Assembly (NCBI GenBank): GCA_913775315.1
Contig: CAJYIX010000043.1
Coordinates: 1 to 64,000 of the forward strand
Source of the DNA: an uncultured Sphingomonas sp.
GTDB lineage: Bacteria; Pseudomonadota; Alphaproteobacteria; Sphingomonadales; Sphingomonadaceae
Reading direction: 5' to 3'
DNA: 64,000 nt
A program made the translations under genes and the position numbers. The notes beneath the pieces are model-generated. The model had not been told where the DNA came from and searched no databases. It worked only from the letters and a program-made list of their open reading frames with translations. Positions 27,169 to 37,746 of the stretch are shown piece after piece; positions within the stretch are counted from its first letter, which is position 1; each line of letters begins with the position of its first letter.

Positions 27169-27930
27169 ATGATGCGTGCCCGTTTCGCTGTTGCCCTGTT
27201 GCCGTTCGCGCTCGCGAGCTGCGGCAAGTCGAAGACCGAAGTCGCGGCCGCGCCGCCGCCCCCGCCGCCGGTGATGGTCGAGCGGCCCATGCCGCGCCCG
27301 CCGCTCAGCGCCGCCGCCAACCTCACCCTCCCGGCGATGGCACCCGATGGCAGCTTCATGACGCCGAGCCGCGGGCTGTCGCCGACCGCCACCGCATGGC
27401 ACCTGCGCGCCGCGCTCAACGTCGCGGTGCTGCAATGCGCGAAGGCGGGCGAGCCGATGGAGGTGCAGTACAACGCCTTCCTCGCCGCGCATAAGACCGC
27501 GCTGAACAAGGCGCATGACGGGCTGAAGGTCGAGTATCGCGCGCGGTTCGGGGCCGAGTGGCAGGACCGCTTCGACGACGACATGACGCGGCTCTACAAT
27601 TTCTATGCGCAGCCGCCCGCGCGCGCCGCCTTCTGCGCCGCCGCCGCGCCGCTGGTCGCCGCCGCCGCGACGACGCCGGCCGGTGCGCTCGACGGATTCG
27701 CCGCGCCCGCGGTCGCCGCGCTCGACGTGCCGTTCACCGATTTTTATCGCGCCTATGCCGCCTATCGCACCGATCTGGCCGCGTGGCAGGCCAATCGTTT
27801 CGAGCCCGCGAGTGCGCCGGTGCAGATCGCCGCGGTCCAGCCGGTACCCGTGAACCGCGCGCCGGTGCTGACGGTCAGCAGCGACCTGTTGATGAGCGAT
27901 ACACAGGTGACGGCGAACAGCGCGCGATAA
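27169..27930 (+). CDS. Hypothetical lipoprotein, Ala/Pro-rich
   Basis: A 253-aa predicted lipoprotein: MMRARFAVALLPFALASCG ends in a lipobox. A Pro-rich linker (AAAPPPPPPVMVERPMPRPP) leads to a helical domain with WHLRAALNVAVLQCAKAGEP, HKTALNKAHDGLKVEYRARF and RLYNFYAQPPARAAFCAAAA. Two cysteines (in LQCAKA and AFCAAA) may pair. I recognise no named family; the layout is one I associate with sphingomonad-specific envelope proteins. GGAG lies 7 bases upstream of the ATG. It diverges from cvpA. Confidence 0.75.
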   Translation: MMRARFAVALLPFALASCGKSKTEVAAAPPPPPPVMVERPMPRPPLSAAANLTLPAMAPDGSFMTPSRGLSPTATAWHLRAALNVAVLQCAKAGEPMEVQYNAFLAAHKTALNKAHDGLKVEYRARFGAEWQDRFDDDMTRLYNFYAQPPARAAFCAAAAPLVAAAATTPAGALDGFAAPAVAALDVPFTDFYRAYAAYRTDLAAWQANRFEPASAPVQIAAVQPVPVNRAPVLTVSSDLLMSDTQVTANSAR

Positions 27931-27980
27931 GCATGCCGCAGCGGCTTTAGCCCGCCCGCATCATCTGTTAGGCCGGTTCC

Positions 27981-30257
27981 ATGCCGACCTCCGCCGCCGC
28001 CGCCGCCCGCGAGATCCTCGTTCGACTGCACGAGGTGATGGCCGCGCGATCGGGCGCCCAGGCCAAGCTCAACGCCGTCGTCAACATCATCGGCGAGGCG
28101 CTGGATAGCGAGGTCTGCTCGATCTACCTGCTGCGCGAGGGCGTGCTGGAGCTGTTCGCGACCCGCGGCCTCGACGAGCGCGCGGTTCACGTCACCCGGC
28201 TGGCACCGGGCGAGGGCCTGGTTGGCACGATCGCCAAGAATGTCGAGACGCTGAACCTCGATGAGGCGGCGACGCACCCCGACTTCGCCTATCGCCCCGA
28301 AACCGGCGAGGACCGCTTCCACAGCTTCGCCGGCGTGCCGATCATCCGGCGTGAGCGGTCGGTGGGGGTGCTAGCGGTCCAGCATGTCGATCCGCGCCGC
28401 TATGCCGATGTCGAGATCGAGGCGCTGCAGACCGTCGCGATGGTGCTGTCCGAACTGATCGCCAATGCCGGCCTGATCGACGAGGGCGGGGCGGGCTCCA
28501 CCCGGCCGCAGCCGACCGCGACGCAGCGGATTGAGGGGTTCCGGCTGGTCGACGGGATGGCGAGCGGCGTCGCCGTCTTTCACCAGCCGCGCGTCGTCAT
28601 CGAGCATGTGGTGGCGGAGGATACCGAGGCGGAGCGCCACCGCGTCTATGCCGCGTTCGACAAGATGCGCGACCAGATTGAGCGCTTCGCCAGCCAGGCC
28701 GAGTTCGGCGTCGGCGGCGAGCATGACGAGGTGCTCGAGACGTACAAGATGTTCGCCTATGACGAGGGCTGGGCGCGGCGCATCAACGAGGCGATCGACA
28801 GCGGCCTCACTGCAGAGGCGGCGATCGAGCGGGTGCAGCAGCGCACCCGGATGCGGATGCGCGAGATCGACGATCCGCTCCTGCGCGACCGGATGCACGA
28901 CCTGGAGGACCTGTCGAACCGGCTGCTGCGGATCGTCGCGGGGCAGCTCGGCACCGCGGCGCAGATGGGGCTCAGGCAGGATTCGATCCTGATCGCGCGA
29001 AACCTCGGCCCCGCCGAACTGCTCGAATATGACCGCCGCCGGCTAAAGGGCGTGATCCTGGAGGAAGGGTCGCTGACGGCGCATGTCACCATCGTCGCGC
29101 GGGCGATGAGCGTGCCGGTGCTGGGCCGCGTGCGCGACGTGAAGCGGCTGATCGGGGAGGGGGATCGCCTGCTCCTCGACGTGACGGCGGAATCGGTGAT
29201 CGCCCGGCCTTCCGCGGCGATGGAGGAGGCGTTCGACGCCCGCTTCGCCGCCAGCCAGAAGCGGCGCGCGGCGTTCGCGGCGCTGAAGAGCGAGCCGCCA
29301 GTGACGAAGGACGGCAAGCGCGTCACGCTGATGGTCAATGCGGGCCTTCGCGACGACGTGGCCGCGCTCGACCTCACCGGCGCCGACGGCATCGGGCTGT
29401 TCCGCACCGAGTTCCAGTTCCTCGTCTCCGCCACCCTGCCGGCACGCGAGCGGCAGCAGCGGCTCTATCGCGACGTGCTGGAGGCGGCGGGCGACCGGCC
29501 GGTCGTCTTCCGCACCGTTGATATCGGTGGCGACAAGGCGCTGCCGTACCTCGAGCATGACGAGGATCATCTGGAGGAGAACCCCGCCATGGGCTGGCGG
29601 GCGCTGCGCCTTGCGCTGGAGCGTGAGGGGCTGATGAAGGCGCAGGCGCGCGCGCTTCTGGAGGCGGCGGCGGGGCGGACGCTGAGCGTCATGTTCCCGA
29701 TGGTCAGCGAACCGTGGGAGTTCGACCAGGCACAGGCCCTGTTCGAGGCGCAGCGCGCGTGGTTGGCCTCGCGCGGGCGGAAGCTGCCCAACGAGGTTCG
29801 CTACGGCGCGATGCTGGAGGTGCCGGCACTCGCCGAGGTGCTCGATATTCTGCTGCCGAAGGTCGATTTCCTGTCGATTGGCACCAACGACCTGACCCAG
29901 TTCCTCTTCGCGGCCGACCGCGCGCACCCCAAGCTGGCGCTGCGCTACGACTGGCTGTCGGTGCCGATCCTGCGCTTCCTGCGCCGGGTGGTCGAACCGG
30001 CAAAGGCGGCGGGCGTGCCCGTTGCGGTCTGCGGCGAGATGGGCGGGCGACCGCTGGAGGCGATGGCGCTGCTCGGCCTTGGGATCGAGCGGCTGTCGAT
30101 CACGCCGGCGGCGGTGGGGCCGGTCAAGGCGATGATCCGCACGCTGAATCTTGACCGGCTCCGCGCCGACCTCTTGCCGATGATCGATAGCCCCGAGGGG
30201 CCGCTGCGCGAGCGGCTCGAGCAATGGGCGGCGGCGTACGGGGTCGAGCACGCCTGA
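27981..30257 (+). CDS. ptsP: Phosphoenolpyruvate--protein phosphotransferase PtsP (EI-Ntr)
   Basis: Enzyme I of the nitrogen PTS (758 aa), which passes phosphate from PEP to NPr. The N-terminal GAF domain (about 5-160) has LNAVVNIIGEALDSEVCSIY and APGEGLVGTI. The phospho-histidine is His368 in GSLTAHVTIVARAMSVPVLG. The PEP-binding barrel has DGIGLFRTEFQFL, FRTVDIGGDKALPYL and catalytic Cys684 in VAVCGEMGG. No ptsN or ptsO is in the window. The gene follows a lipoprotein gene by 50 bases and precedes the RodZ-like gene. Confidence 0.96.
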   Translation: MPTSAAAAAREILVRLHEVMAARSGAQAKLNAVVNIIGEALDSEVCSIYLLREGVLELFATRGLDERAVHVTRLAPGEGLVGTIAKNVETLNLDEAATHPDFAYRPETGEDRFHSFAGVPIIRRERSVGVLAVQHVDPRRYADVEIEALQTVAMVLSELIANAGLIDEGGAGSTRPQPTATQRIEGFRLVDGMASGVAVFHQPRVVIEHVVAEDTEAERHRVYAAFDKMRDQIERFASQAEFGVGGEHDEVLETYKMFAYDEGWARRINEAIDSGLTAEAAIERVQQRTRMRMREIDDPLLRDRMHDLEDLSNRLLRIVAGQLGTAAQMGLRQDSILIARNLGPAELLEYDRRRLKGVILEEGSLTAHVTIVARAMSVPVLGRVRDVKRLIGEGDRLLLDVTAESVIARPSAAMEEAFDARFAASQKRRAAFAALKSEPPVTKDGKRVTLMVNAGLRDDVAALDLTGADGIGLFRTEFQFLVSATLPARERQQRLYRDVLEAAGDRPVVFRTVDIGGDKALPYLEHDEDHLEENPAMGWRALRLALEREGLMKAQARALLEAAAGRTLSVMFPMVSEPWEFDQAQALFEAQRAWLASRGRKLPNEVRYGAMLEVPALAEVLDILLPKVDFLSIGTNDLTQFLFAADRAHPKLALRYDWLSVPILRFLRRVVEPAKAAGVPVAVCGEMGGRPLEAMALLGLGIERLSITPAAVGPVKAMIRTLNLDRLRADLLPMIDSPEGPLRERLEQWAAAYGVEHA

Positions 30258-30362
30258 CTTTTTTGTGTTGTTTACGGTCGTTTCGCTCGCAAGGTGGACA
30301 AGGCCGCGTTAAGGCTCGGCCGACGCCAATCCATAAGTCGCAGCCAAGCGTCGGAGAAGATG

Positions 30363-31145
30363 ATGGTCGATGAAGTCGCCGGTTCCCCCGCCCCCCTGGG
30401 TGGCGAGCGTGTGGGCGACCGCCTTCGCGCCGCGCGGGAAGCGGCGGGGCTGACGCTGGCGGACATCGGCCAGCGCACCCGGATCCCGCTTCGCCACCTC
30501 GAGGCGATCGAGACCTCGACCTACGCCTCGCTGCCGTCGATCACCTATGCGATGGGCTTCGTGCGCGCCTATGCCCGCGCGATCGGTGCGGACGAGGTGG
30601 CGCTGGCGAACAGCCTTCGCGGCGAATTGTCGACCACCTGGGCGCCCAAGCCCCGGCACGAGCCCTATGCGCTGGCCGAACCCGCACGCGTGCCGCCGCG
30701 CGGCCTTGCGATGGCGGGCGTGCTCGTCGCCATCCTGATCGTCGTCGGCATCGGCCTCTGGTACGGCACGTCGATCTTCCGCGGCGAGGAAGCGGCACCG
30801 GTGACGGTCGCCGAAGCGCCGGCACCGAACACCGTCACCACCCCGGTTCCCGCGCCGACACCCAGCCCAGCGGGCCTCGTCCGCCTGACCGCGACGGACG
30901 AGGTGTGGGTGCGCGTCTATGACGCCGCCAACGACACGCTGCTCATGAAGACGATGCAGAAGGGCGAGACCTACGACGTGCCGGCGACGGCGAAGGGGCC
31001 GCAGATCAATATCGGCCGCCCGGACAAGCTCGCCGTGACGATCGACGGACAGGCGGTGCCGCCGCTCGGGTCGGGCGAGCGGCCGATCAAGGATATCGGC
31101 ATCAGCGCCGAGGCGCTGCGCGCAAGGGCAAGCGCCGGCGCTTAA
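30363..31145 (+). CDS. RodZ-like membrane protein: HTH_25, TM, DUF4115
   Basis: A 260-aa protein with a cytoplasmic helix-turn-helix (VGDRLRAAREAAGLTLADIG, RTRIPLRHLEAIETSTYASL), one transmembrane segment (LAMAGVLVAILIVVGIGLWY), a Pro/Thr linker and a periplasmic DUF4115 domain (LTATDEVWVRVYDAANDTL). This is the RodZ layout; RodZ links MreB to the envelope. The ATG at 30363 is chosen over 30360 for spacing from GGAGAAG. It heads the run CpoB-like, tilS, ftsH. Confidence 0.88.
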   Translation: MVDEVAGSPAPLGGERVGDRLRAAREAAGLTLADIGQRTRIPLRHLEAIETSTYASLPSITYAMGFVRAYARAIGADEVALANSLRGELSTTWAPKPRHEPYALAEPARVPPRGLAMAGVLVAILIVVGIGLWYGTSIFRGEEAAPVTVAEAPAPNTVTTPVPAPTPSPAGLVRLTATDEVWVRVYDAANDTLLMKTMQKGETYDVPATAKGPQINIGRPDKLAVTIDGQAVPPLGSGERPIKDIGISAEALRARASAGA

Positions 31146-31214
31146 GGCTGGCGACAAGTGGCGAAGGTCATTAAGCTTACCGCCGAAACCGACACCGGGG
31201 GGTGCGAGAAGCCG

Positions 31215-32132
31215 ATGAACCGTTCGATCCTGATCCTCTTGTCGTGCGGCGTCGCGGCGCTCGCGCAGCCCGCCGCCGCGCAGGATGTCGGCCCGCGCGT
31301 CGACCGGCTGGAGCGCGAGATGCGCGCTGTCCAGCGCAAGGTCTTTCCCGGCGGCGCCGGCCAGATGGTCGAGCCGCAGATCACCGCACCGCAGACTCAG
31401 GCCGCCGCGCCCGGCATCCCCGCCACCAGCGCGATCGCCGACCTGACCGCCCGCGTCAGCTCGCTCGAATCGCAGCTTTCCAGCCTGACCGGGCAGATCG
31501 AGCAGAACCAGTATCAGCTTCGCCAGTTGCGTGAGGCGTTCGAGGCGTATCGCAAGTCGACCGATGCGAAGCTCGCTGCCGGCGTGGCCGCACCCGCGGC
31601 ACCCGATACGCCGCCGCCCGCGCGCGACGTCGCTGCCGCCGGCGACACGCGCGACGCACCGCCGCCGCGGATCAGCGCCCCCGCCGCGACCGGCGGCGAC
31701 CGCGCCAAGCAGGTAGCGGCGATCGCCAAGCCCTCCACGGGCGACGCGGGCGAGGACGCCTACACCTATGGCTATCGCCTGTGGCAGGCGAAGCTGTACC
31801 CGGAGGCGGCGACGGCGCTGAAGAAGATGGTCGCCGACTATCCGCAGCATCGCCGCGCGAGTTTTGCGCAGAACCTGCTCGGCCGCGCCTATCTCGACGA
31901 CGGCAAGCCCAGCCTCGCCTCGATCGCGTTCTACGACAATTACAAGAAGATGCCCGATGGCGAGCGGGCGCCCGACAGCCTTCTTTATCTCGGCGAGGCG
32001 CTGGTCCAGCTCAAGAAGCCGGCCGATGCGTGCAAGGTCTATGACGAGCTTGGCGACGTGTACGGCGACAAGCTGACCGCGTCGATGAAGGCCGATGTCG
32101 CAAAGGCGCGCCTTGCAGCCAAGTGCAAGTGA
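31215..32132 (+). CDS. CpoB/YbgF-like Tol-Pal associated periplasmic protein
   Basis: A 305-aa exported protein: signal peptide MNRSILILLSCGVAALAQPA. A coiled-coil trimerisation region (about 25-45 and 85-130; ARVSSLESQLSSLTGQIEQN) and a C-terminal TPR domain (about 190-300; YTYGYRLWQAKLYPEAATAL, NLLGRAYLDDGKPSLASIAF) match CpoB, which coordinates outer-membrane constriction with peptidoglycan synthesis. The tol-pal genes themselves are not here. ATG 31215 is chosen for the signal peptide; the frame opens at a GTG at 31158. Confidence 0.88.
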   Translation: MNRSILILLSCGVAALAQPAAAQDVGPRVDRLEREMRAVQRKVFPGGAGQMVEPQITAPQTQAAAPGIPATSAIADLTARVSSLESQLSSLTGQIEQNQYQLRQLREAFEAYRKSTDAKLAAGVAAPAAPDTPPPARDVAAAGDTRDAPPPRISAPAATGGDRAKQVAAIAKPSTGDAGEDAYTYGYRLWQAKLYPEAATALKKMVADYPQHRRASFAQNLLGRAYLDDGKPSLASIAFYDNYKKMPDGERAPDSLLYLGEALVQLKKPADACKVYDELGDVYGDKLTASMKADVAKARLAAKCK

Positions 32133-33099
32133 CGCGCTAGACGCGGGCATCGTTGCGCGGTTTGCGCGCGACCTGTCGGCGCTGTTCGATGTCGAGAAGG
32201 GCCGGCTGCTCGTTGCGGTGTCGGGCGGCGGGGACAGCCTTGCGCTGATGCTGCTGGCGAAGGCGGTGCTCAGCGAGCGGTGCGTGGCGGCGACGGTCGA
32301 TCACGGCTTGCGCACCGCGTCGGCTGCGGAGGCGGCGTTCGTGGGGTCGATCGCTGGCGGCCTCGGCATCGCCCATAGGGTCCTTCGCGGGGAGATGCCC
32401 GCGCGCGCCGGGCGCACCGCCAACCTGTCGGCCCGTGCCCGCGCCTTTCGCTATGCGCTGCTCGAGGCGGAACGCGTGCGCACCGGTGCCGACGCGATCG
32501 CCACCGCGCACCATGCCGACGACCAACTTGAGACGATGGTCATGCGGCTCAACCGTGGGGCTGGGGTCGCGGGGCTGGCGGGGGTGCGGGCGCGGGGCGG
32601 GCGGATCGTCCGCCCGTTGCTCGGCTGGCGGCGCGCCGAACTGGCGGCGATCGTCGCTGGGGTGGGGATCGAGGCGATCGAGGACCCGAGCAACATCGAC
32701 GACCGCTTCGATCGCGCGCGGCTGCGCAAGGTGCTTGCCGGGGTGGGCGCGCTCGATACCGAACATTGGGCGGCCAGCGCGCGGGCGCTCGGCGACGCGG
32801 AGGATGCGATCGGCTGGATGGTCGGGCGGCTCGGCGGCGAGCGCCTTGCCGCGATCGGGGGGCGTGCCGAACTGCTGGCCGACGACCTGCCCTTCGAACT
32901 GCAACGCCGGCTGGTCGAGCGTGCCCTGCACGCGGTCGAGCCGGGCATCGATCCGCGGGGCTATGCGCTCGGCCGGATGGCTGCCGCGTTGCGCGATGGC
33001 CGGGCGGCGATGCTGGGTAATGTGCGCGCGACCGTGACGCGGGGCGAGGGGCGGACGATCTGGACCTTCGTCCCCGCCCCGCCGCGACGCGCGACCTGA
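32095..33099 (+). CDS. tilS: tRNA(Ile)-lysidine synthase
   Basis: Converts C34 of tRNA-Ile(CAU) to lysidine, fixing its AUA specificity (334 aa). The PP-loop is AVSGGGDSLAL (43-48 core). ATVDHGLRTASAAEA, ATAHHADDQLETMVMRLNRG and RPLLGWRR are family marks. It is shorter than E. coli TilS and lacks its C-terminal domains, as in many alphaproteobacteria. The start ATG lies 38 bases inside the CpoB-like gene, with GAAGG upstream; a later TTG at 32113 is possible. Confidence 0.93.
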   Translation: MSQRRALQPSASDALDAGIVARFARDLSALFDVEKGRLLVAVSGGGDSLALMLLAKAVLSERCVAATVDHGLRTASAAEAAFVGSIAGGLGIAHRVLRGEMPARAGRTANLSARARAFRYALLEAERVRTGADAIATAHHADDQLETMVMRLNRGAGVAGLAGVRARGGRIVRPLLGWRRAELAAIVAGVGIEAIEDPSNIDDRFDRARLRKVLAGVGALDTEHWAASARALGDAEDAIGWMVGRLGGERLAAIGGRAELLADDLPFELQRRLVERALHAVEPGIDPRGYALGRMAAALRDGRAAMLGNVRATVTRGEGRTIWTFVPAPPRRAT

Positions 33100-33173
33100 T
33101 CGGCGCTGTTTCCCCGGACCGATGACACGGGCCGGCGCTGTTCCCCCGGCCGATCACACTGATCGGCGCTGTT
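33098..33173 (+). repeat. Three imperfect 30-33 bp tandem repeats between tilS and ftsH
   Basis: The core GGCGCTGTT occurs at 33102, 33134 and 33165, each followed by a CC-rich stretch. The first two units also share CCGAT-ACAC. The junction of units 2 and 3 forms CCGATC-ACACT-GATCGG. The array starts in the tilS stop codon and ends about 57 bases before the ftsH start. Confidence 0.7.
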
Positions 33174-33230
33174 CCATTGCCATTAACCCCCGCTCGCCTA
33201 TGTTGTCGGATGAGAAGAGGTACACCGCGA

Positions 33231-35189
<1,959 letters not shown>

Positions 35190-35207
35190 TCTGAATGCGT
35201 CGATGAG

Positions 35208-35242
35208 AAAGCCCCGTCGCAGCGATGCGGCGGGGTTTTTCG
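35208..35242 (+). terminator. Intrinsic terminator after ftsH
   Basis: Stem AAGCCCCGTCGCA with TGCGGCGGGG around a GCGA loop, followed by TTTTTCGTT. It ends the RodZ-like/CpoB/tilS/ftsH unit. Confidence 0.9.
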
Positions 35243-35326
35243 TTGCCAGTCAGCCACAAGACCGGACTTTGGATGCGTCCGGTAGCTGGAACTGGAACCT
35301 TACGCTAGCGCAACGGTTTGCCGATC

Positions 35327-36100
35327 ATGCGTACTTTGATCCTCGGCCTTACCCTGTTCGCCGCCGCCACGCCGCTCCATGCGCAGGAGGCAAAGGACGA
35401 GCGGCCGCGCCGGACGCGCGTCGGCCTCGGGCCGCAGCTCGTGCCGAGTTTCCCCGGCAGCGACAGCTATCAGCTTCGCCCCTTCATCGACGTGTCGCGG
35501 GCGCGCGGCGACGATGATTTCGCGTTCGAGGCCCCCGACGAGAGCGCCGGCTTCCCCGTGTTTCGCAGCGACCGTTTCTCCGCCGGCCCCGCCTTCGGCT
35601 TCGAGGGCAAGCGACGCAGCCGCGACGTCGGCGGTGTGCTGTCGGAGGTCGGGTTCACGGTCGAGCTTGGCGGGTTCGTCCAGTATCAGGTGACCGATGC
35701 GATCCGGCTGCGGGTCGAGGGACGCAAGGGACTGAACGGCCACAAGGGGCTGACTGGGATGGTCGGTGCCGATTATGTTCTGCGCGATCACGACAAGTGG
35801 CTGATCTCGGTCGGGCCGCGTGTCACGCTGGCCGACAATCGCTACATGGACGCCTATTTCAGCCTGACGCCTGGCGATGCCGCGCGCTCGGGCCTGCCGG
35901 TCTACAACGCCAAGGGCGGGGTGCAGATGGTCGGCGCGACCGTCGGTGTCTTGCGGCAGCTGAACGACCGGTGGGGCGTCAGCGGCTATGCCAAGTACGA
36001 CCGGCTGGTCGCCGATGCGGCGAATTCGCCGGTGGTCGGCGCGTTCGGGTCGCGCAACCAGTTCTCGGCAGGCGCTGCGCTTTCCTACACCTTCGATTGA
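35327..36100 (+). CDS. MipA/OmpV family outer-membrane protein
   Basis: A 257-aa beta-barrel protein. Signal peptide MRTLILGLTLFAAATPLHAQ. The mature part has VGLGPQLVPSFPGSDSYQLR, the conserved start of MipA/OmpV proteins, then repeated amphipathic strands, and ends GAALSYTFD with an aromatic near the C-terminus. MipA binds MltA and PBP1B in E. coli; OmpV relatives are osmolarity- or adhesion-linked. A 7-bp inverted repeat (ACCGGAC/GTCCGGT, 35261-35283) and a GGAAC-N16-GGTT pair lie upstream. The ATG at 35327 has little Shine-Dalgarno sequence. Confidence 0.88.
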   Translation: MRTLILGLTLFAAATPLHAQEAKDERPRRTRVGLGPQLVPSFPGSDSYQLRPFIDVSRARGDDDFAFEAPDESAGFPVFRSDRFSAGPAFGFEGKRRSRDVGGVLSEVGFTVELGGFVQYQVTDAIRLRVEGRKGLNGHKGLTGMVGADYVLRDHDKWLISVGPRVTLADNRYMDAYFSLTPGDAARSGLPVYNAKGGVQMVGATVGVLRQLNDRWGVSGYAKYDRLVADAANSPVVGAFGSRNQFSAGAALSYTFD

Positions 36101-36133
36101 CCCCGGCCCCCCGCGCGCCTTAACGCGCGGAGC

Positions 36134-36835
36134 ATGACGATCCATATCCTCCTGACCGGCGCCAGCCGTGGCATCGGTGCGGCCATCGCCGAGGCACTCG
36201 GCGGCGCCGACGTGCGCCTTGCCCGCCAATCGACGCGCGAGTTCCTGGCGGCCGACTTCGCCGATCCCGCCGCCCCCGCCGACCTGTGGCGCCGCGCCCT
36301 TGTCGAACTTGACGGGCGGATCGACGTGCTCGTCAACAATGCCGGCGTGTTCGAGGCCTCACCGCTCGAAGCCGAGCACGATGCCTGGGTGGCCGAGTGG
36401 GAGCGCACGATGCGCATCAACCTGACCGCTAGCGCCGAACTCTGCCGCCTTGCCGTCCGCCACTGGCAGGACCGGGGCGAGGGCGGGCGGGTCGTCAACG
36501 TCGCGAGCCGCGCCGCCTATCGCGGCGACAGCCCCGCGCACTGGCATTATGCTGCGTCGAAGGCGGGGATGGTCGGCATGACCAAGTCGATTGCGCGCGG
36601 CTATGCCAAGGATGGCATCCTCGCCTTCGCCATCTGCCCCGGCTTCACGATGACGGGCATGGCAGAGGATTATCTGGAGAGCCGCGGCGGCGACAAGTTG
36701 CTCGCCGACATTCCGCTCGGCCGCGTCGCCGATCCCGCCGAGGTCGCGGCGGTCGCCCGCTTCTGCGCGCTCGAGGCGCCGGCGTCGATGACCGGCGCGG
36801 TGCTCGACGTGAACGGCGCGAGCTACGTGCGATGA
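36134..36835 (+). CDS. SDR-family oxidoreductase
   Basis: A 233-aa short-chain dehydrogenase. Cofactor motif LLTGASRGIGAAIAEAL, DVLVNNAGVFEASPL, catalytic Ser in VNVASRAAYRG and Tyr/Lys in HYAASKAGMVGMTKSIARGY. The coenzyme region is short, lacking the usual second basic patch. Substrate unknown. The prmA ATG overlaps its stop (ATGA). A CCGCGCG/CGCGCGG hairpin (36111-36130) precedes it. Confidence 0.88.
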   Translation: MTIHILLTGASRGIGAAIAEALGGADVRLARQSTREFLAADFADPAAPADLWRRALVELDGRIDVLVNNAGVFEASPLEAEHDAWVAEWERTMRINLTASAELCRLAVRHWQDRGEGGRVVNVASRAAYRGDSPAHWHYAASKAGMVGMTKSIARGYAKDGILAFAICPGFTMTGMAEDYLESRGGDKLLADIPLGRVADPAEVAAVARFCALEAPASMTGAVLDVNGASYVR

Positions 36836-37746
36836 GCGACAGCTGGAAGGTGACGCTGCCCTGCACGCGGGCAGAGGCCGAGGCGATCGATCCGGAAGGT
36901 GCGGCATTCGCCGAGATGACCGCGCCGCCGGTGCTTCTGACGCGCGAACTGACCGAGGACGATGTCGAGGACTGGGTGCTCGACGCCTATTTCCAGGACG
37001 AGCCCGGCGCGCGCGAGATCAAGATGCTGCGCGCGCTTGTCCCGAGTGCGGGCGATGCGGCAGTCGTGCCCGAGCGGATCGCCGAAGCGGATTGGGTGAC
37101 GCTCAGCCAGTCGGGGCTGGAGCCGGTCGCGACCGACCGCTTCTACGTCCATACCAGCGCCAACAAGGGCGAGGTGCCGGAGGGGCTTCGCGCCTTTCAT
37201 ATCGAGGCGGGGCTCGCCTTCGGCACCGGGCATCACGAGACGACGACCGGTTGCCTGATGACGCTGGAGGCTATGAAGGCCGCCGGTGCGGTCGTCCGCA
37301 ACCATATCGACGTGGGGACGGGCACGGGCCTGCTCGCCTTCGCCGCGATGCATCTCTGGCCCAATGCGCGGGCGACGGCTTCCGACATCGACCCGATCTC
37401 GATCGACGTTACGCGCGTCAATGCCGAGGTGAACGGCGTTGCGCTGGGCGACGGGCCCGGCCGGCTTGCGCTGGCGGTCGCGCCGGGGCTCGCGCATCGG
37501 ATCATCGAGCGGCGCGCGCCCTATGACCTCGTCTGCGCCAACATCCTCGCCGGGCCGCTCATTGAGCTGGCGTCGGCGATTGCAGCGGCGACGCTGCCGG
37601 GCGGGACGGCGATCCTGGCGGGGCTGCTCGACCGGCAGGCGGACGACGTGCTCGCGGCCTATCGCCAGGCGGGGTTCCGGCTGGCTGGACGCATCCAGCT
37701 CGGCGACTGGCCGAGCCTCAGGCTCGTGCGCCGCCCGATCCGCTGA
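36832..37746 (+). CDS. prmA: Ribosomal protein L11 methyltransferase
   Basis: SAM-dependent enzyme that trimethylates ribosomal protein L11 (304 aa). The N-terminal substrate domain leads to the methyltransferase fold: GLAFGTGHHETTTGCLMTLE, HIDVGTGTGLLAFAAMHLWP, SDIDPISIDVTRVNAEVNG and VCANILAGPLIELA. The 3' end overlaps the hybrid kinase gene on the opposite strand by 29 bases. Coupled to the SDR gene upstream. Confidence 0.94.
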   Translation: MSDSWKVTLPCTRAEAEAIDPEGAAFAEMTAPPVLLTRELTEDDVEDWVLDAYFQDEPGAREIKMLRALVPSAGDAAVVPERIAEADWVTLSQSGLEPVATDRFYVHTSANKGEVPEGLRAFHIEAGLAFGTGHHETTTGCLMTLEAMKAAGAVVRNHIDVGTGTGLLAFAAMHLWPNARATASDIDPISIDVTRVNAEVNGVALGDGPGRLALAVAPGLAHRIIERRAPYDLVCANILAGPLIELASAIAAATLPGGTAILAGLLDRQADDVLAAYRQAGFRLAGRIQLGDWPSLRLVRRPIR

